A stretch of 21,464 bases of DNA, taken from a virus. The notes under the pieces are model-generated. The model was given only the letters and a program-made list of their open reading frames with translations, did not search any database and was not told the origin of the DNA. The position numbers were made by a program, and so were the translations under genes. The stretch spans positions 1-21,464 of the IMG/VR virus record IMGVR_UViG_3300027852_000187. The stretch is one strand, 5' to 3'. Positions within the stretch are counted from its first letter, which is position 1, and each line of letters begins with the position of its first letter. Below, in pieces: positions 7,288-14,868 of the stretch.

Positions 7288-8331
7288 GTGAAAATAGTAA
7301 TGCTCACAAGACATTGTTGTATAAGAGTAATCAAAGAAGCATTGCCCCTGATCTCTTTGGGTCATGAAGTACATTTAATAACAAATAAAATAACTCAATT
7401 TTCAGATTTATTTACAACGGTTACAGCCTATCAAGACGTAGACCAGTTATATAATGCCGTTAAGCTTCACGGGGATGCTGATATTTTTCATGCGCATAAT
7501 GAGCCGTCATGGTTTGTTACAGTAGTTAAAGAAACACTTTCTAATGTACCGATTATCTTAGATATACATGATTCTCATGTTTTGAGAAGGACAGACGAAG
7601 AGTTGAGGGAAATAAACGATCCTGAATATTTTAGAATCAGCGTAGATGAAAGGAATAACTTTCAGTTGGCCGATGGGTTGGTTTATGTCTGCAACCCAAT
7701 GGTTGATAAAGTAGGCGGTGAGTTTAAACTTGATCAACCATATATAGTTTTGCCTTCGTATGTCCCTGAAAGATTTTATAGGATTGATTTTTTACGATGG
7801 ATCGGTGGATTGGTATACGAGGGAAGAATAGACTTGCCGGATGAATTGCCCAAAACATGGGATTTTTTCCAGTATTCCAACTATATAGACCTTGCCAAAA
7901 AAGCAAGGGAACTAGGAATTGATTTTCATGTTTATACTCCAAGACAAAATGAAAAGGTGTTAAAAGCATACAAAGATATAGCATATTTACAAACTCCACA
8001 AAAGCTTGACAGGCTTATTAAGTGCTTAGGCTCGCATGATTGGGGTCTTGTTGGAAATATATATCATTTTGAAGAGTGGGAAAATGCTTTACCAAACAAA
8101 TTGTTTGAATATTTAGCGGGCTGTGTTCCTGTTGTGGCGATAAATGCTAGAGAATGCAGCAACCTTATTGATGAATACAAAATAGGCATCTCAGTTGAAT
8201 CACTAGAGGAGCTTACCGAAAGGTGGAAAGAGCATAGAGAGGCGAGAAAGAATGTAATAAAATTCAGGAAAGAGTTTACAATGGAACGGCATATATCAAG
8301 TCTGGTTGAATTTTATAAAGGATTTATATGA
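7288..8331 (+). CDS. Glycosyltransferase, GT-B fold (family 4-like)
   Basis: This enzyme should transfer a sugar from a nucleotide-activated donor to an unknown acceptor. The 347 residues show a GT-B N-terminal domain: MKIVMLTRHCCIRV, then SLGHEVHLITNK (23-34), ADIFHAHNEPSW (64-75) and VPIILDIHDSH (87-97). The C-terminal donor-binding domain has LPNKLFEYLAGCVPVVA (268-284). The first acidic residue before this helix is spaced x8 rather than x7 from Glu274, so the classic E-x7-E is slightly off. No membrane segment is seen, so it is probably cytosolic. It starts with GTG (7288) without a clear ribosome site, unlike nearly every neighbour, and the 3' end overlaps the next gene as ATGA. Donor and acceptor cannot be read from sequence. 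Confidence 0.85.
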   Translation: MKIVMLTRHCCIRVIKEALPLISLGHEVHLITNKITQFSDLFTTVTAYQDVDQLYNAVKLHGDADIFHAHNEPSWFVTVVKETLSNVPIILDIHDSHVLRRTDEELREINDPEYFRISVDERNNFQLADGLVYVCNPMVDKVGGEFKLDQPYIVLPSYVPERFYRIDFLRWIGGLVYEGRIDLPDELPKTWDFFQYSNYIDLAKKARELGIDFHVYTPRQNEKVLKAYKDIAYLQTPQKLDRLIKCLGSHDWGLVGNIYHFEEWENALPNKLFEYLAGCVPVVAINARECSNLIDEYKIGISVESLEELTERWKEHREARKNVIKFRKEFTMERHISSLVEFYKGFI

Positions 8332-9263
8332 CTAAAGTGTTGTTATATTATCCGCCTTGGGGAAACAGGTGGATACCATACATAGAAAACGAGCTAAGTC
8401 AATATTATGATCTATTGGTTTTTACTCCTGATAGCAATGCATTAAACTTTGATCATCTTGCTCAAGCCTCTGAAAAAGCAGATATATTGTTTTCGATGTG
8501 GGGAGATAATATTCTTGGGTTTTGGACAAAGCACTTTCCTGATAAAAATATAATATCATATATAAGGAGATACGAGGTTTGGCAAGACTACACCTATAAA
8601 AACATAGACTTCAAAAAAGTAAATGCTCTTATTTTTGTGAGTGAGTATTATAAAGAAGAGTTTAAAAGACTTTTAAGGGCGGAGCCGCCTACGTCATACC
8701 TTATTCCAAACGGGATTGATCTTAACGAATGGAAAGTACGGCCTGAAAAGGCAGAAACCAACAAAATAGGAATGGCGTGTACTGTTAAAAATGTAAAGAA
8801 CTTGCCCCTTGCAATGCAAATACTGATGGAGTTACCGGATAAATATACAATAGAACTGATAGGGACACCATTTGCAAGCCAAATAGCGGGACAGATATTT
8901 TCATATATAGACAACCTTGATACGAAAGGTAGGTTTATATATCAAGGCCATAAAGACTCTGGTGAGATTCAATCCTGGATGGAAGATAAAGACTTTATCT
9001 TGTCTACTTCGATTAACGAAGGGAACCCGAATAATATAATAGAGGGGATGGCGATGGGGATTAAACCTGTCATTCACAATTGGCCTGGAGCACTGGATCA
9101 GTTCCCAAAAGACCTGGTTTTTGATAAAATCAGTGAGGCCATAGCTATTTTTGAGGGGAAATATCAGCCTGATAAATATAGAAAGCATGTTGAAAATAAT
9201 TATTCACTAGATAATTTTAAGAAGATACACGCCGTAATAGAGGACACACAATGCAAAAAATAG
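8328..9263 (+). CDS. Glycosyltransferase family 4-like, second in cassette
   Basis: This is a retaining-type GT-B enzyme by motif. The 311 residues contain an N-terminal domain with ADILFSMWGDN (51-61) and ALIFVSEYYKEEF (100-112). The interdomain landmark YLIPNGIDLNEW is at 124-135. The canonical E-x7-E donor motif is complete, with Glu231 and Glu239 in INEGNPNNIIEGMAMG (229-244). The domain linker is followed by IGMACTVKNVKNLPLAM, equivalent to the usual 'G....KN...' segment. It is compact for the family, with a short N-terminal domain and no membrane anchor. The start overlaps the previous stop (ATGA at 8328-8331) and an AAAGGA lies upstream, so the two glycosyltransferases are translationally coupled and may act in sequence on the same acceptor. 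Confidence 0.88.
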   Translation: MTKVLLYYPPWGNRWIPYIENELSQYYDLLVFTPDSNALNFDHLAQASEKADILFSMWGDNILGFWTKHFPDKNIISYIRRYEVWQDYTYKNIDFKKVNALIFVSEYYKEEFKRLLRAEPPTSYLIPNGIDLNEWKVRPEKAETNKIGMACTVKNVKNLPLAMQILMELPDKYTIELIGTPFASQIAGQIFSYIDNLDTKGRFIYQGHKDSGEIQSWMEDKDFILSTSINEGNPNNIIEGMAMGIKPVIHNWPGALDQFPKDLVFDKISEAIAIFEGKYQPDKYRKHVENNYSLDNFKKIHAVIEDTQCKK

Positions 9264-9565
9264 ACACAAGTAGACCATATGGAGTTGTGCATGGGCTCTC
9301 TGATTATAAATTTGAACAAGATAATAAGAGGTTTGACCAAAATGGACATGAAATCGTCAAACATGAAACCAAGCCTGATAAAATGCAGGACTTTTTTGAG
9401 AGACTTGACATAGATGACTCAAGAAATGAGTGTTATGTCACAAAAAAAACAATCATGGGATTGTTGGAAAAATACGGTATACCATATAAGCCGGTTGAGA
9501 AAAAAGGCGAGATGGTACGGAAGCTAAAACAATATTATACGGACAATCATAATGTGGACGCTTGA
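9251..9565 (+). CDS. Small protein with HeH/LEM-like (SAP-type) domain
   Basis: The 104-residue protein has a polar N-terminal half with no known motif. Residues about 64-95 (VTKKTIMGLLEKYGIPYK, then EKKGEMVRKLKQY) form the two-helix pattern of HeH/LEM or SAP-like domains: short helix, turn, GI-Y loop, and basic second helix. Such domains bind nucleic acid in some proteins and are frequent in phage structural or accessory proteins with no proven role. A GAGG site precedes the ATG. It overlaps the previous gene by 13 bases and the following fusion by 14, so it is locked inside the glycosyltransferase cassette. Domain assignment is by pattern and moderately secure. Confidence 0.7.
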   Translation: MQKIDTSRPYGVVHGLSDYKFEQDNKRFDQNGHEIVKHETKPDKMQDFFERLDIDDSRNECYVTKKTIMGLLEKYGIPYKPVEKKGEMVRKLKQYYTDNHNVDA

Positions 9566-11060
9566 AACGTCAAGAGGGAATGAAGCCAATAAAATAAAAT
9601 ATGAAATTGTGAACTATACCGGTGGGAGAGTCCTTGATCTTGGTTCAGGCCCATTTAAGCCTTACTCACATTTTATCAGCATGGATAATATGACGGAGTA
9701 TGACAATAACGGGTGGCACCCTGATGTTTATGGAGATGCGGAAGACTTATCCTTATTCTCCAGCAACTCATTCGATGCAATATTTTCAAGCCACCTACTG
9801 GAACATATAGTGGACTATTCCTCCGCATTAAAGGAATGGTGGCGAACAATAAAAGTTAATGGTTATTTAGTTTTGTATTTACCACACAAAGAATACTATC
9901 CAAACATCGGAGAAAAAGGGTCTAACCCAGACCATAAACATGATTATATCCCAGACGATATTGTCGATGCAATGGTTGATTTGAGTGGGTGGAACCTGCT
10001 TGTCAATGAAAGCAGGAATAACGATAATGAATATTCTTTTTTGCAAGTGTACCAAAAGCGTAACGACCATAAGCATAGCTATCCATATAAGATGAAAAGA
10101 CCCGTGAAGACATGCGCTGTTGTTCGATATGGCGGCTTTGGCGATTTAATTCAGGCATCCAGTATTTTACCAGGGTTAAAACGAGAAGGATATCACATTA
10201 CTTTTTATACTACTCCATCTGGTAGAAATATTTTAAAAAATGACCCACATATAGATAGCTTTTTTGTTCAAGGGAAAGACCAGGTTCCAAACAATGAGTT
10301 GCCGTTGTTTTGGAATAAGCAAGCTGAAAAATATGATAAATTTATCAATTTGTCGGAATCCGTAGAGGGAACATTTCTTGCGATTCCCGGAAGAAGTCAA
10401 CACACTTGGCCCTACAAATTAAGAAATGAAATGTTAAACAAGAATTACCTTGAATTTGCACACCTTATGGCGGATGTCCCATTTAAGGATGAACAGCGCT
10501 TCTATCCATCTAAGGATGAACTTAAATGCGCACAAAAACAAAAAGACGAGCTTGGAAGATGTGTTTTTTGGATACTTTCAGGATCGTCTGTTCATAAAAC
10601 ATGGCCTTATTTAGACCAGGCAATAGCAAGGATATTAATCACATATCCTGAAATCAAGATTATCCTTACAGGGGATGAGGTTTGTCAAATATTAGAAATG
10701 GGATGGGAGAAAGAGGAAAGAGTTATTAAAACATCCGGAAAATGGGGGATCAGACGATCCTTAACATTTGCTAAATTTGCAGACATTATAATAGGGCCTG
10801 AAACGGGCATCCTAAGTGCAGTGAGCAATTTGAGTATGCCTAAAATAATAATGCTGTCTCATTCATCCGTAGAAAACCTGACAAAACATTGGGTTAATAC
10901 CGTATCATTAATGCCTATGGAATGTGATTGTTATCCATGTCATATGATGCACTATGGGTTTGACCACTGCCGCAGAGATTCAGAAACAGGTGTAGCGAAA
11001 TGTCAGGCAAACATATCTATCGACCAATTTATGGAAGGATTTAATAGGCTAACGAGGTAA
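9552..11060 (+). CDS. Fusion: SAM-dependent methyltransferase + GT9 glycosyltransferase
   Basis: One unbroken frame of 502 residues carries two enzymes. Residues 1-170 are a class I methyltransferase. Motif I is GGRVLDLGSGPF (24-35), an acidic strand end follows (SMDNM, 43-47), and motif IV is SFDAIFSSHLLEHI (73-86). After these comes LPHKEYYPNIG with NPDHKHDYIP (110-134), the loop of type-11 methyltransferases that act on sugars or small molecules. Residues 186-500 are a GT9, ADP-heptose-transferase-like enzyme. It has AVVRYGGFGDLIQASSILPG (189-208), a donor strand IKIILTGDE (368-376), IIGPETGILSAVSNL (413-427) and a cysteine-rich end (Cys458, 460, 463, 473, 483) like many GT9 proteins. An internal ATG at 10092 could yield GT9 alone. 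It probably makes or transfers a methylated sugar; the acceptor is unknown. Confidence 0.87.
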   Translation: MWTLETSRGNEANKIKYEIVNYTGGRVLDLGSGPFKPYSHFISMDNMTEYDNNGWHPDVYGDAEDLSLFSSNSFDAIFSSHLLEHIVDYSSALKEWWRTIKVNGYLVLYLPHKEYYPNIGEKGSNPDHKHDYIPDDIVDAMVDLSGWNLLVNESRNNDNEYSFLQVYQKRNDHKHSYPYKMKRPVKTCAVVRYGGFGDLIQASSILPGLKREGYHITFYTTPSGRNILKNDPHIDSFFVQGKDQVPNNELPLFWNKQAEKYDKFINLSESVEGTFLAIPGRSQHTWPYKLRNEMLNKNYLEFAHLMADVPFKDEQRFYPSKDELKCAQKQKDELGRCVFWILSGSSVHKTWPYLDQAIARILITYPEIKIILTGDEVCQILEMGWEKEERVIKTSGKWGIRRSLTFAKFADIIIGPETGILSAVSNLSMPKIIMLSHSSVENLTKHWVNTVSLMPMECDCYPCHMMHYGFDHCRRDSETGVAKCQANISIDQFMEGFNRLTR

Positions 11061-11063
11061 AAA

Positions 11064-11804
11064 ATGGCTGGTTCAGGAACAGGGACAGTTGTAACAACAC
11101 CGACATCCGATACGGATATTACTTACACTGGAACTAACATAATAAAAGCTGCATTGCGATGTTTAGGAGTAGTCGCACCCGGAGAAACACCAGAGCCAAG
11201 CGAGATAACAGATGCACTAGAAGCGTTAAATATGATTCTAAAGCAATGGCAAGGGCCTCCAAGTTATTTTTTGCAAGGGCTAAAGGTATGGGCCAACGAA
11301 AGGGCAAGCCTGACGCTTACAGCAGCAAACAGTTTTACATTTCACAGCGCAGGCGGAGCTGACCTAGCGATAGACCCACCGGAAGAAATATTGTTTGCAT
11401 ATCGTAGGAATACAGACAATATTGATTCTACCCTTTCAAAAATGCTGCTATCTGAATATGAAGCAATAAGCAATAAATCAGCAGTTGGAACACCTACAAA
11501 ATATTATTATGAAAAAGAACTTACCCAGGGAGTGTTTTTTCTTAATTATGTCCCGGCTGACATTACTGATACTATAGAAATAACATACAGACGCCCGTTA
11601 GAAAAATTTTCCGCAGGCTCGGATTCCTTTGATTTGCCGCAACATTGGTTTAGGGCTGTAAAATGGAATTTAGCCCTTGAGGTGGGCGGGGAATACGGTA
11701 AAGACATAAGCCAAGTATTGCCGTTAGCGAAAGAATCATTAACAATAGCGCAATCTTTTTATCCTGAAACATCGGTAGATTATTTTCAACCAGGATTAGA
11801 TTAA
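11064..11804 (+). CDS. P22 gp4-like head completion / tail accessory protein
   Basis: In P22, gp4 binds the underside of the portal after packaging, keeps DNA inside, and provides the platform for gp10. The family's opening pattern is clear here after a short Thr/Gly-rich leader: NIIKAALRCLGVVAPGETPEPSEITDALEALNMILKQW, read in pieces over residues about 25-62. The mid-region (LAIDPPEEILFAYRR) and late segments (IEITYRRPLEKF, SFDLPQHWFRAVKWNLALEV) fit this family. The C-terminal helix ends with a short tail. The length of 246 exceeds P22 gp4 (166), as in many environmental relatives. It starts 3 bases after the cassette, with ACGAGG upstream, and overlaps the next start as TAATG. Confidence 0.85.
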   Translation: MAGSGTGTVVTTPTSDTDITYTGTNIIKAALRCLGVVAPGETPEPSEITDALEALNMILKQWQGPPSYFLQGLKVWANERASLTLTAANSFTFHSAGGADLAIDPPEEILFAYRRNTDNIDSTLSKMLLSEYEAISNKSAVGTPTKYYYEKELTQGVFFLNYVPADITDTIEITYRRPLEKFSAGSDSFDLPQHWFRAVKWNLALEVGGEYGKDISQVLPLAKESLTIAQSFYPETSVDYFQPGLD

Positions 11805-13171
11805 TGAAATTCGACTTTATATCAGCAACGCCTGGGCCGGAAGGCCGATATCCTCAAAATCTGTTCTTTCATCCTGAGCAGATAGATGGGAAGCCTGCAT
11901 TGATCGGTACACCCGGATTAATACAGTTTTCCGATCCGTCAAACGAAAGCGAGGTCAGGGGCGGGATATGCGTGGGTAGTTATAGTTATGTGGTATGTGG
12001 AAATACTTTTTACAAGGTAGATTCAGCGGGCACGGCTACAAGCAAGGGAACGATAAACAGCAACTCAGGCAAAGCGTGGATGGAATATAACGGCTCTCAG
12101 ATTATGATAGTGGGTGGAACCGGCGGGTGGGTATATGATGTATCTGCCGATACCCTGACGCAAATTACAGCAGATGGGTTCCCCGGGGCAAGCTCTCTTG
12201 CATATCAAGACACATATGGAATCGTTGTTCGTCCAAACACAAATGAAATATATATATCAGATGAACTGGACTTCACCACATGGGATGCGCTGGACTATGC
12301 GCCTATAAATAGTATAGATAAGCTTGTCGCTGTGTATTCGGCGCATGATGAGCTTTGGTGTTTTGGAAAAGACAGGATAGAGGTTCGATATAACTCAGGC
12401 GCAACCTTTCCTTATGATCCTATTCCTGGGGGTCAAATAGAAACCGGACTTGGGGCGGCAGCTTCACTTGCGATGCTGGATAATCGACTATTCTGGCTGG
12501 ACAACCAAAATTCTATCAGAATGGCTGAAGGACATACTGGAACTGTAATATCAACTCCTGAAATAAATAATCTGATTTCTCAACATCCGAATGATGATGC
12601 CATTGGATACGGATTTATCATAAGCGGTAATCCCTTTTATGTTATCTGCTTCCCATCATGGAATAAAACCCTGATGTATAATGTTTCTACAAACAAGTGG
12701 AACTATTGGAGCAGCTCACCATATGACAGCCGACACAGATCGAATTGCTATATTGATTTTAACGGCAGGCATATTGTCGGAGATTACGAAAACGGGTTAC
12801 TTTATGAAGTTGACTTCGATACATATACTGACAATGGAACCAATATAAGAAGAGTAAAAACATCTCCTTCTATCAGGGGAGAGCACTATGAAAATATATT
12901 TTACCATGAATTGGGCGTATTGTTTAAGCATGGTACAGGATTAACGGATAATGTAGACCCCCAAGCTATGCTCAGATGGTCTGATGATATGCTTAGAACG
13001 TGGTCTAACGAACACTGGAGGGGTATAGGTAAGATAGGTGAATATAAAGACCGTGCTATATGGCACAGAATGGGAAGAAGCAGAGACAGGTGTTACGAGC
13101 TTGTAATAACCGATCCTGTTGAGGTTGTTATCAGGGATGCCTGGTTAAAAGCTGAAAAAGGGTTTGCATAA
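11804..13171 (+). CDS. P22 gp10-like DNA stabilisation / tail hub protein
   Basis: The 455 residues match P22 gp10 in size (472) and position, directly after gp4. In P22, gp10 forms the hexameric hub that plugs the portal channel and anchors tailspikes and the needle. The sequence is beta-rich with blade-like repeats: NPEQIDGKPALIGTPGLIQF-type opening at about 20-45, then AWMEYNGSQIMIVGG, TYGIVVRPNTNEIYISD, WDALDYAPINS and DELWCFGKDRIEVRYN. IRMAEGHTGTVISTPEIN is a strong family-like segment, followed by TLMYNVSTNKWNYWSS. The C-terminal part, RWSDDMLRTWSNEHWRGIGKIGEYKDR, read in halves, is typical of gp10 relatives. The gene is coupled at both ends by TAATG overlaps. Confidence 0.9.
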   Translation: MKFDFISATPGPEGRYPQNLFFHPEQIDGKPALIGTPGLIQFSDPSNESEVRGGICVGSYSYVVCGNTFYKVDSAGTATSKGTINSNSGKAWMEYNGSQIMIVGGTGGWVYDVSADTLTQITADGFPGASSLAYQDTYGIVVRPNTNEIYISDELDFTTWDALDYAPINSIDKLVAVYSAHDELWCFGKDRIEVRYNSGATFPYDPIPGGQIETGLGAAASLAMLDNRLFWLDNQNSIRMAEGHTGTVISTPEINNLISQHPNDDAIGYGFIISGNPFYVICFPSWNKTLMYNVSTNKWNYWSSSPYDSRHRSNCYIDFNGRHIVGDYENGLLYEVDFDTYTDNGTNIRRVKTSPSIRGEHYENIFYHELGVLFKHGTGLTDNVDPQAMLRWSDDMLRTWSNEHWRGIGKIGEYKDRAIWHRMGRSRDRCYELVITDPVEVVIRDAWLKAEKGFA

Positions 13172-13617
13172 TGGCAAAGATAAACAAACCTCCCTTTAGG
13201 TCGATAATTAAAGGCGTATTATGGCCTAAAGAATGGACATTATGGCTTACCAAAGCATACAGCTCAATCAATGATTTTGATACCACTATAACGATCAATA
13301 TTGTAAGTATTGCCTTAAAGGCCAACAAGGTTATAGGTGCAGTAGCCGGGAACCTTGCAGGACTAGACGCTGATGGAGATTTGACGGATAGCGGGAAGGT
13401 TCCACCAACGGGAGATATTGTAGGGACAACGGATATACAGACACTTACGGATAAAACACTTACTCAACCCACCTTAACGGAACCCACAATAGCGGATTTT
13501 ACGAATGCCACCCATGATCATTTATCCGATGCCGGTGGGGGAGACATATTAGACAAAGTTGTATGCTATGAAAATGGCATTGTATGTTATGAAAATAATA
13601 TTGTAACGAGGACTTAA
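13171..13617 (+). CDS. Tail fibre-like or needle-position protein with Cys heptad repeats
   Basis: The 148-residue protein follows gp10, where P22 encodes the gp26 needle. The N-terminus (PPFRSIIKGVLWPKEWTLWL, 7-26) is hydrophobic and aromatic and may dock to the hub. The middle is a fibre-type linker (AVAGNLAGLDADGDLTDSGKV). It is followed by the widespread fibre sequence DIVGTTDIQTLTDKTL and FTNATHDHLSDAGGG. The last 19 residues are two and a third heptads of (V/I)VCYEN(G/N). This composition supports a slender trimeric appendage, not an enzyme. It is shorter than gp26 (233) and lacks an obvious long coiled coil, so needle identity is only positional. Confidence 0.65.
   Translation: MAKINKPPFRSIIKGVLWPKEWTLWLTKAYSSINDFDTTITINIVSIALKANKVIGAVAGNLAGLDADGDLTDSGKVPPTGDIVGTTDIQTLTDKTLTQPTLTEPTIADFTNATHDHLSDAGGGDILDKVVCYENGIVCYENNIVTRT
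13558..13605 (+). repeat. 21-base tandem repeat coding VVCYENG / IVCYENN
   Basis: Two 21-base units (13558-13578 and 13579-13599) and the first two codons of a third (13600-13605) encode heptads with one Cys, one Tyr and an acidic-Asn pair each. They lie at the extreme C-terminus of the fibre-like gene. Third-position differences (TGC/TGT, GGC/AAT) show the copies are not brand new. Confidence 0.85.
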
Positions 13618-13621
13618 TCTT

Positions 13622-14026
13622 ATGGCTACTGATCTCAAAGATTACTCAATCGCCTTACTTGGGTCTGTTTCAATAAACGCACAGACGCTTACAAAGCAGA
13701 CTATCTATACAGTGCCAACAGGAAAAACTCTTATCCCATTTGGCGTACAGATAAGAACACCATCCGCCACGCTTGCCGGAATGACTGATATGGATATCGG
13801 AGGAAATGCCGGTGCAGATGACTGGTTACAGCAAGTATCTCTTGACTCATATACCGCTACTACGGATTACGGTTTAATAGTTCAACCTGAACAGGCGGCA
13901 GGACCTCCGATAGTTCCGACAAAAAAGACCGAATATGCGGCAGGAACGGCTTTTGGTGTGCTTATCAATACAGGGTCTACGGGTGCGGCTACTTTTGTAG
14001 CTGATTTGTTCGGATATATATATTAA
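13622..14026 (+). CDS. Small beta-rich virion protein, unknown
   Basis: The 134-residue protein is almost all predicted strand: LLGSVSINAQTLTKQTIYTV, GKTLIPFGVQIRT, WLQQVSLDSYT, GTAFGVLINTG and ATFVADLFGYIY. It contains many Thr, Gly and Ala and no Cys or membrane segment. An AGGAC ribosome site lies before the ATG, four bases after the upstream stop. The pattern (VP-GKTL-PFGV-IRT) recalls beta-sandwich head or tail surface proteins. It faintly resembles in layout the small protein at 6807-7238, though I cannot align them with confidence. Placed between fibre and ejection genes, it is probably a virion component; exact role unknown. Confidence 0.6.
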   Translation: MATDLKDYSIALLGSVSINAQTLTKQTIYTVPTGKTLIPFGVQIRTPSATLAGMTDMDIGGNAGADDWLQQVSLDSYTATTDYGLIVQPEQAAGPPIVPTKKTEYAAGTAFGVLINTGSTGAATFVADLFGYIY

Positions 14027-14038
14027 GGAGAGAATATC

Positions 14039-14866
14039 ATGTGGGGAGAAATAGCAGCAATAGCAGGAACGTCAATTTTTAGCGGTATAATGGGCGACAA
14101 GGCTGCAAAATCAGAGGAGAGAGCAGCAGGGAAGGCCGCCGATCTTCAATGGAAAATGTATCAACAGGGCAGGGAAGACCTTGCGCCGTGGAGAGAAGCC
14201 GGGATATATGGCCTTAATGCCTTGACGGGTGAAATGGAATATGGCATGTCGATGCCCCGCAGAGAAGATTTTATGACAAAGCCCTCCATGACGTATGACT
14301 TTTCGGACTTTTCAGCAGGGCCACAAGGAATACCCGGAACGCCGACATTTGATGAAGCAGCTTATAACGATGCCATGGATAAATATTATGCCTCCGGGGA
14401 AAGAACCGGAGGGCTGCTTGAAGGCCCCGGAGAATTTACCGAAGATCCTGGGTATCAATTCAGGCTATCGCAGGGTGTAAATGCCCTAGACCGAAGTGCA
14501 GCCTCCCGTGGCAGTGTCGGTGGAGGGGCGCACAAGAAAGCTTTGCTTGAGTATGGTCAAGGGCTTGGCTCACAAGAATACCAAAATTTCCTGAATCGTT
14601 ATTATGAGTCCCTCAATCCTTATTTTAGCCTTGCAGGCATGGGCCAGGTTTCAGCAGGACAGGGTGCTAGCATGGGAACACAAACGGGACAATTAATGGG
14701 CCAAAACTATTTAGCCGGAGGAAGAGCCAAGGCAGGCGGCTATGCTAATTGGGCGAATGCTTTAAATTCTGGTATGGAAAATTATATTAGTATGGGTGGT
14801 GGTTTCGGTGGAGGCGGAGGTTCCGTTAATCCCACCCCTGAGCTACCCTGGTATGGGAGGGATTAA
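14039..14866 (+). CDS. P22 gp7-like DNA transfer / ejection protein
   Basis: In P22, gp7 is packed in the head and ejected first to help DNA cross the host envelope. This 275-residue protein has the gp7-type core DPGYQFRLSQGVNALDRSAA (136-155). It continues with SRGSVGGGAHKKALLEYGQG (156-175), SQEYQNFLNRY (178-188) and SLAGMGQVSAGQGASMGTQ (197-215). A small, weakly hydrophobic helix begins the protein (IAAIAGTSIFSGIMG), followed by an amphipathic region with many Ala/Glu/Lys. A Pro/Gly insert lies at about 90-135, and a Gly-rich tail (GGGFGGGGG) ends the chain. AAGGAG precedes the ATG. The core match is strong; timing and topology are inferred from P22. Confidence 0.82.
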   Translation: MWGEIAAIAGTSIFSGIMGDKAAKSEERAAGKAADLQWKMYQQGREDLAPWREAGIYGLNALTGEMEYGMSMPRREDFMTKPSMTYDFSDFSAGPQGIPGTPTFDEAAYNDAMDKYYASGERTGGLLEGPGEFTEDPGYQFRLSQGVNALDRSAASRGSVGGGAHKKALLEYGQGLGSQEYQNFLNRYYESLNPYFSLAGMGQVSAGQGASMGTQTGQLMGQNYLAGGRAKAGGYANWANALNSGMENYISMGGGFGGGGGSVNPTPELPWYGRD

Positions 14867-14868
14867 CA

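Noticed and set aside
10060-10100. Two separate genes instead of a methyltransferase-GT9 fusion
   Set aside because: The frame is continuous, and the internal ATG at 10092 has only weak upstream bases, so a fusion is the simpler reading; an internal start for GT9 alone stays possible.
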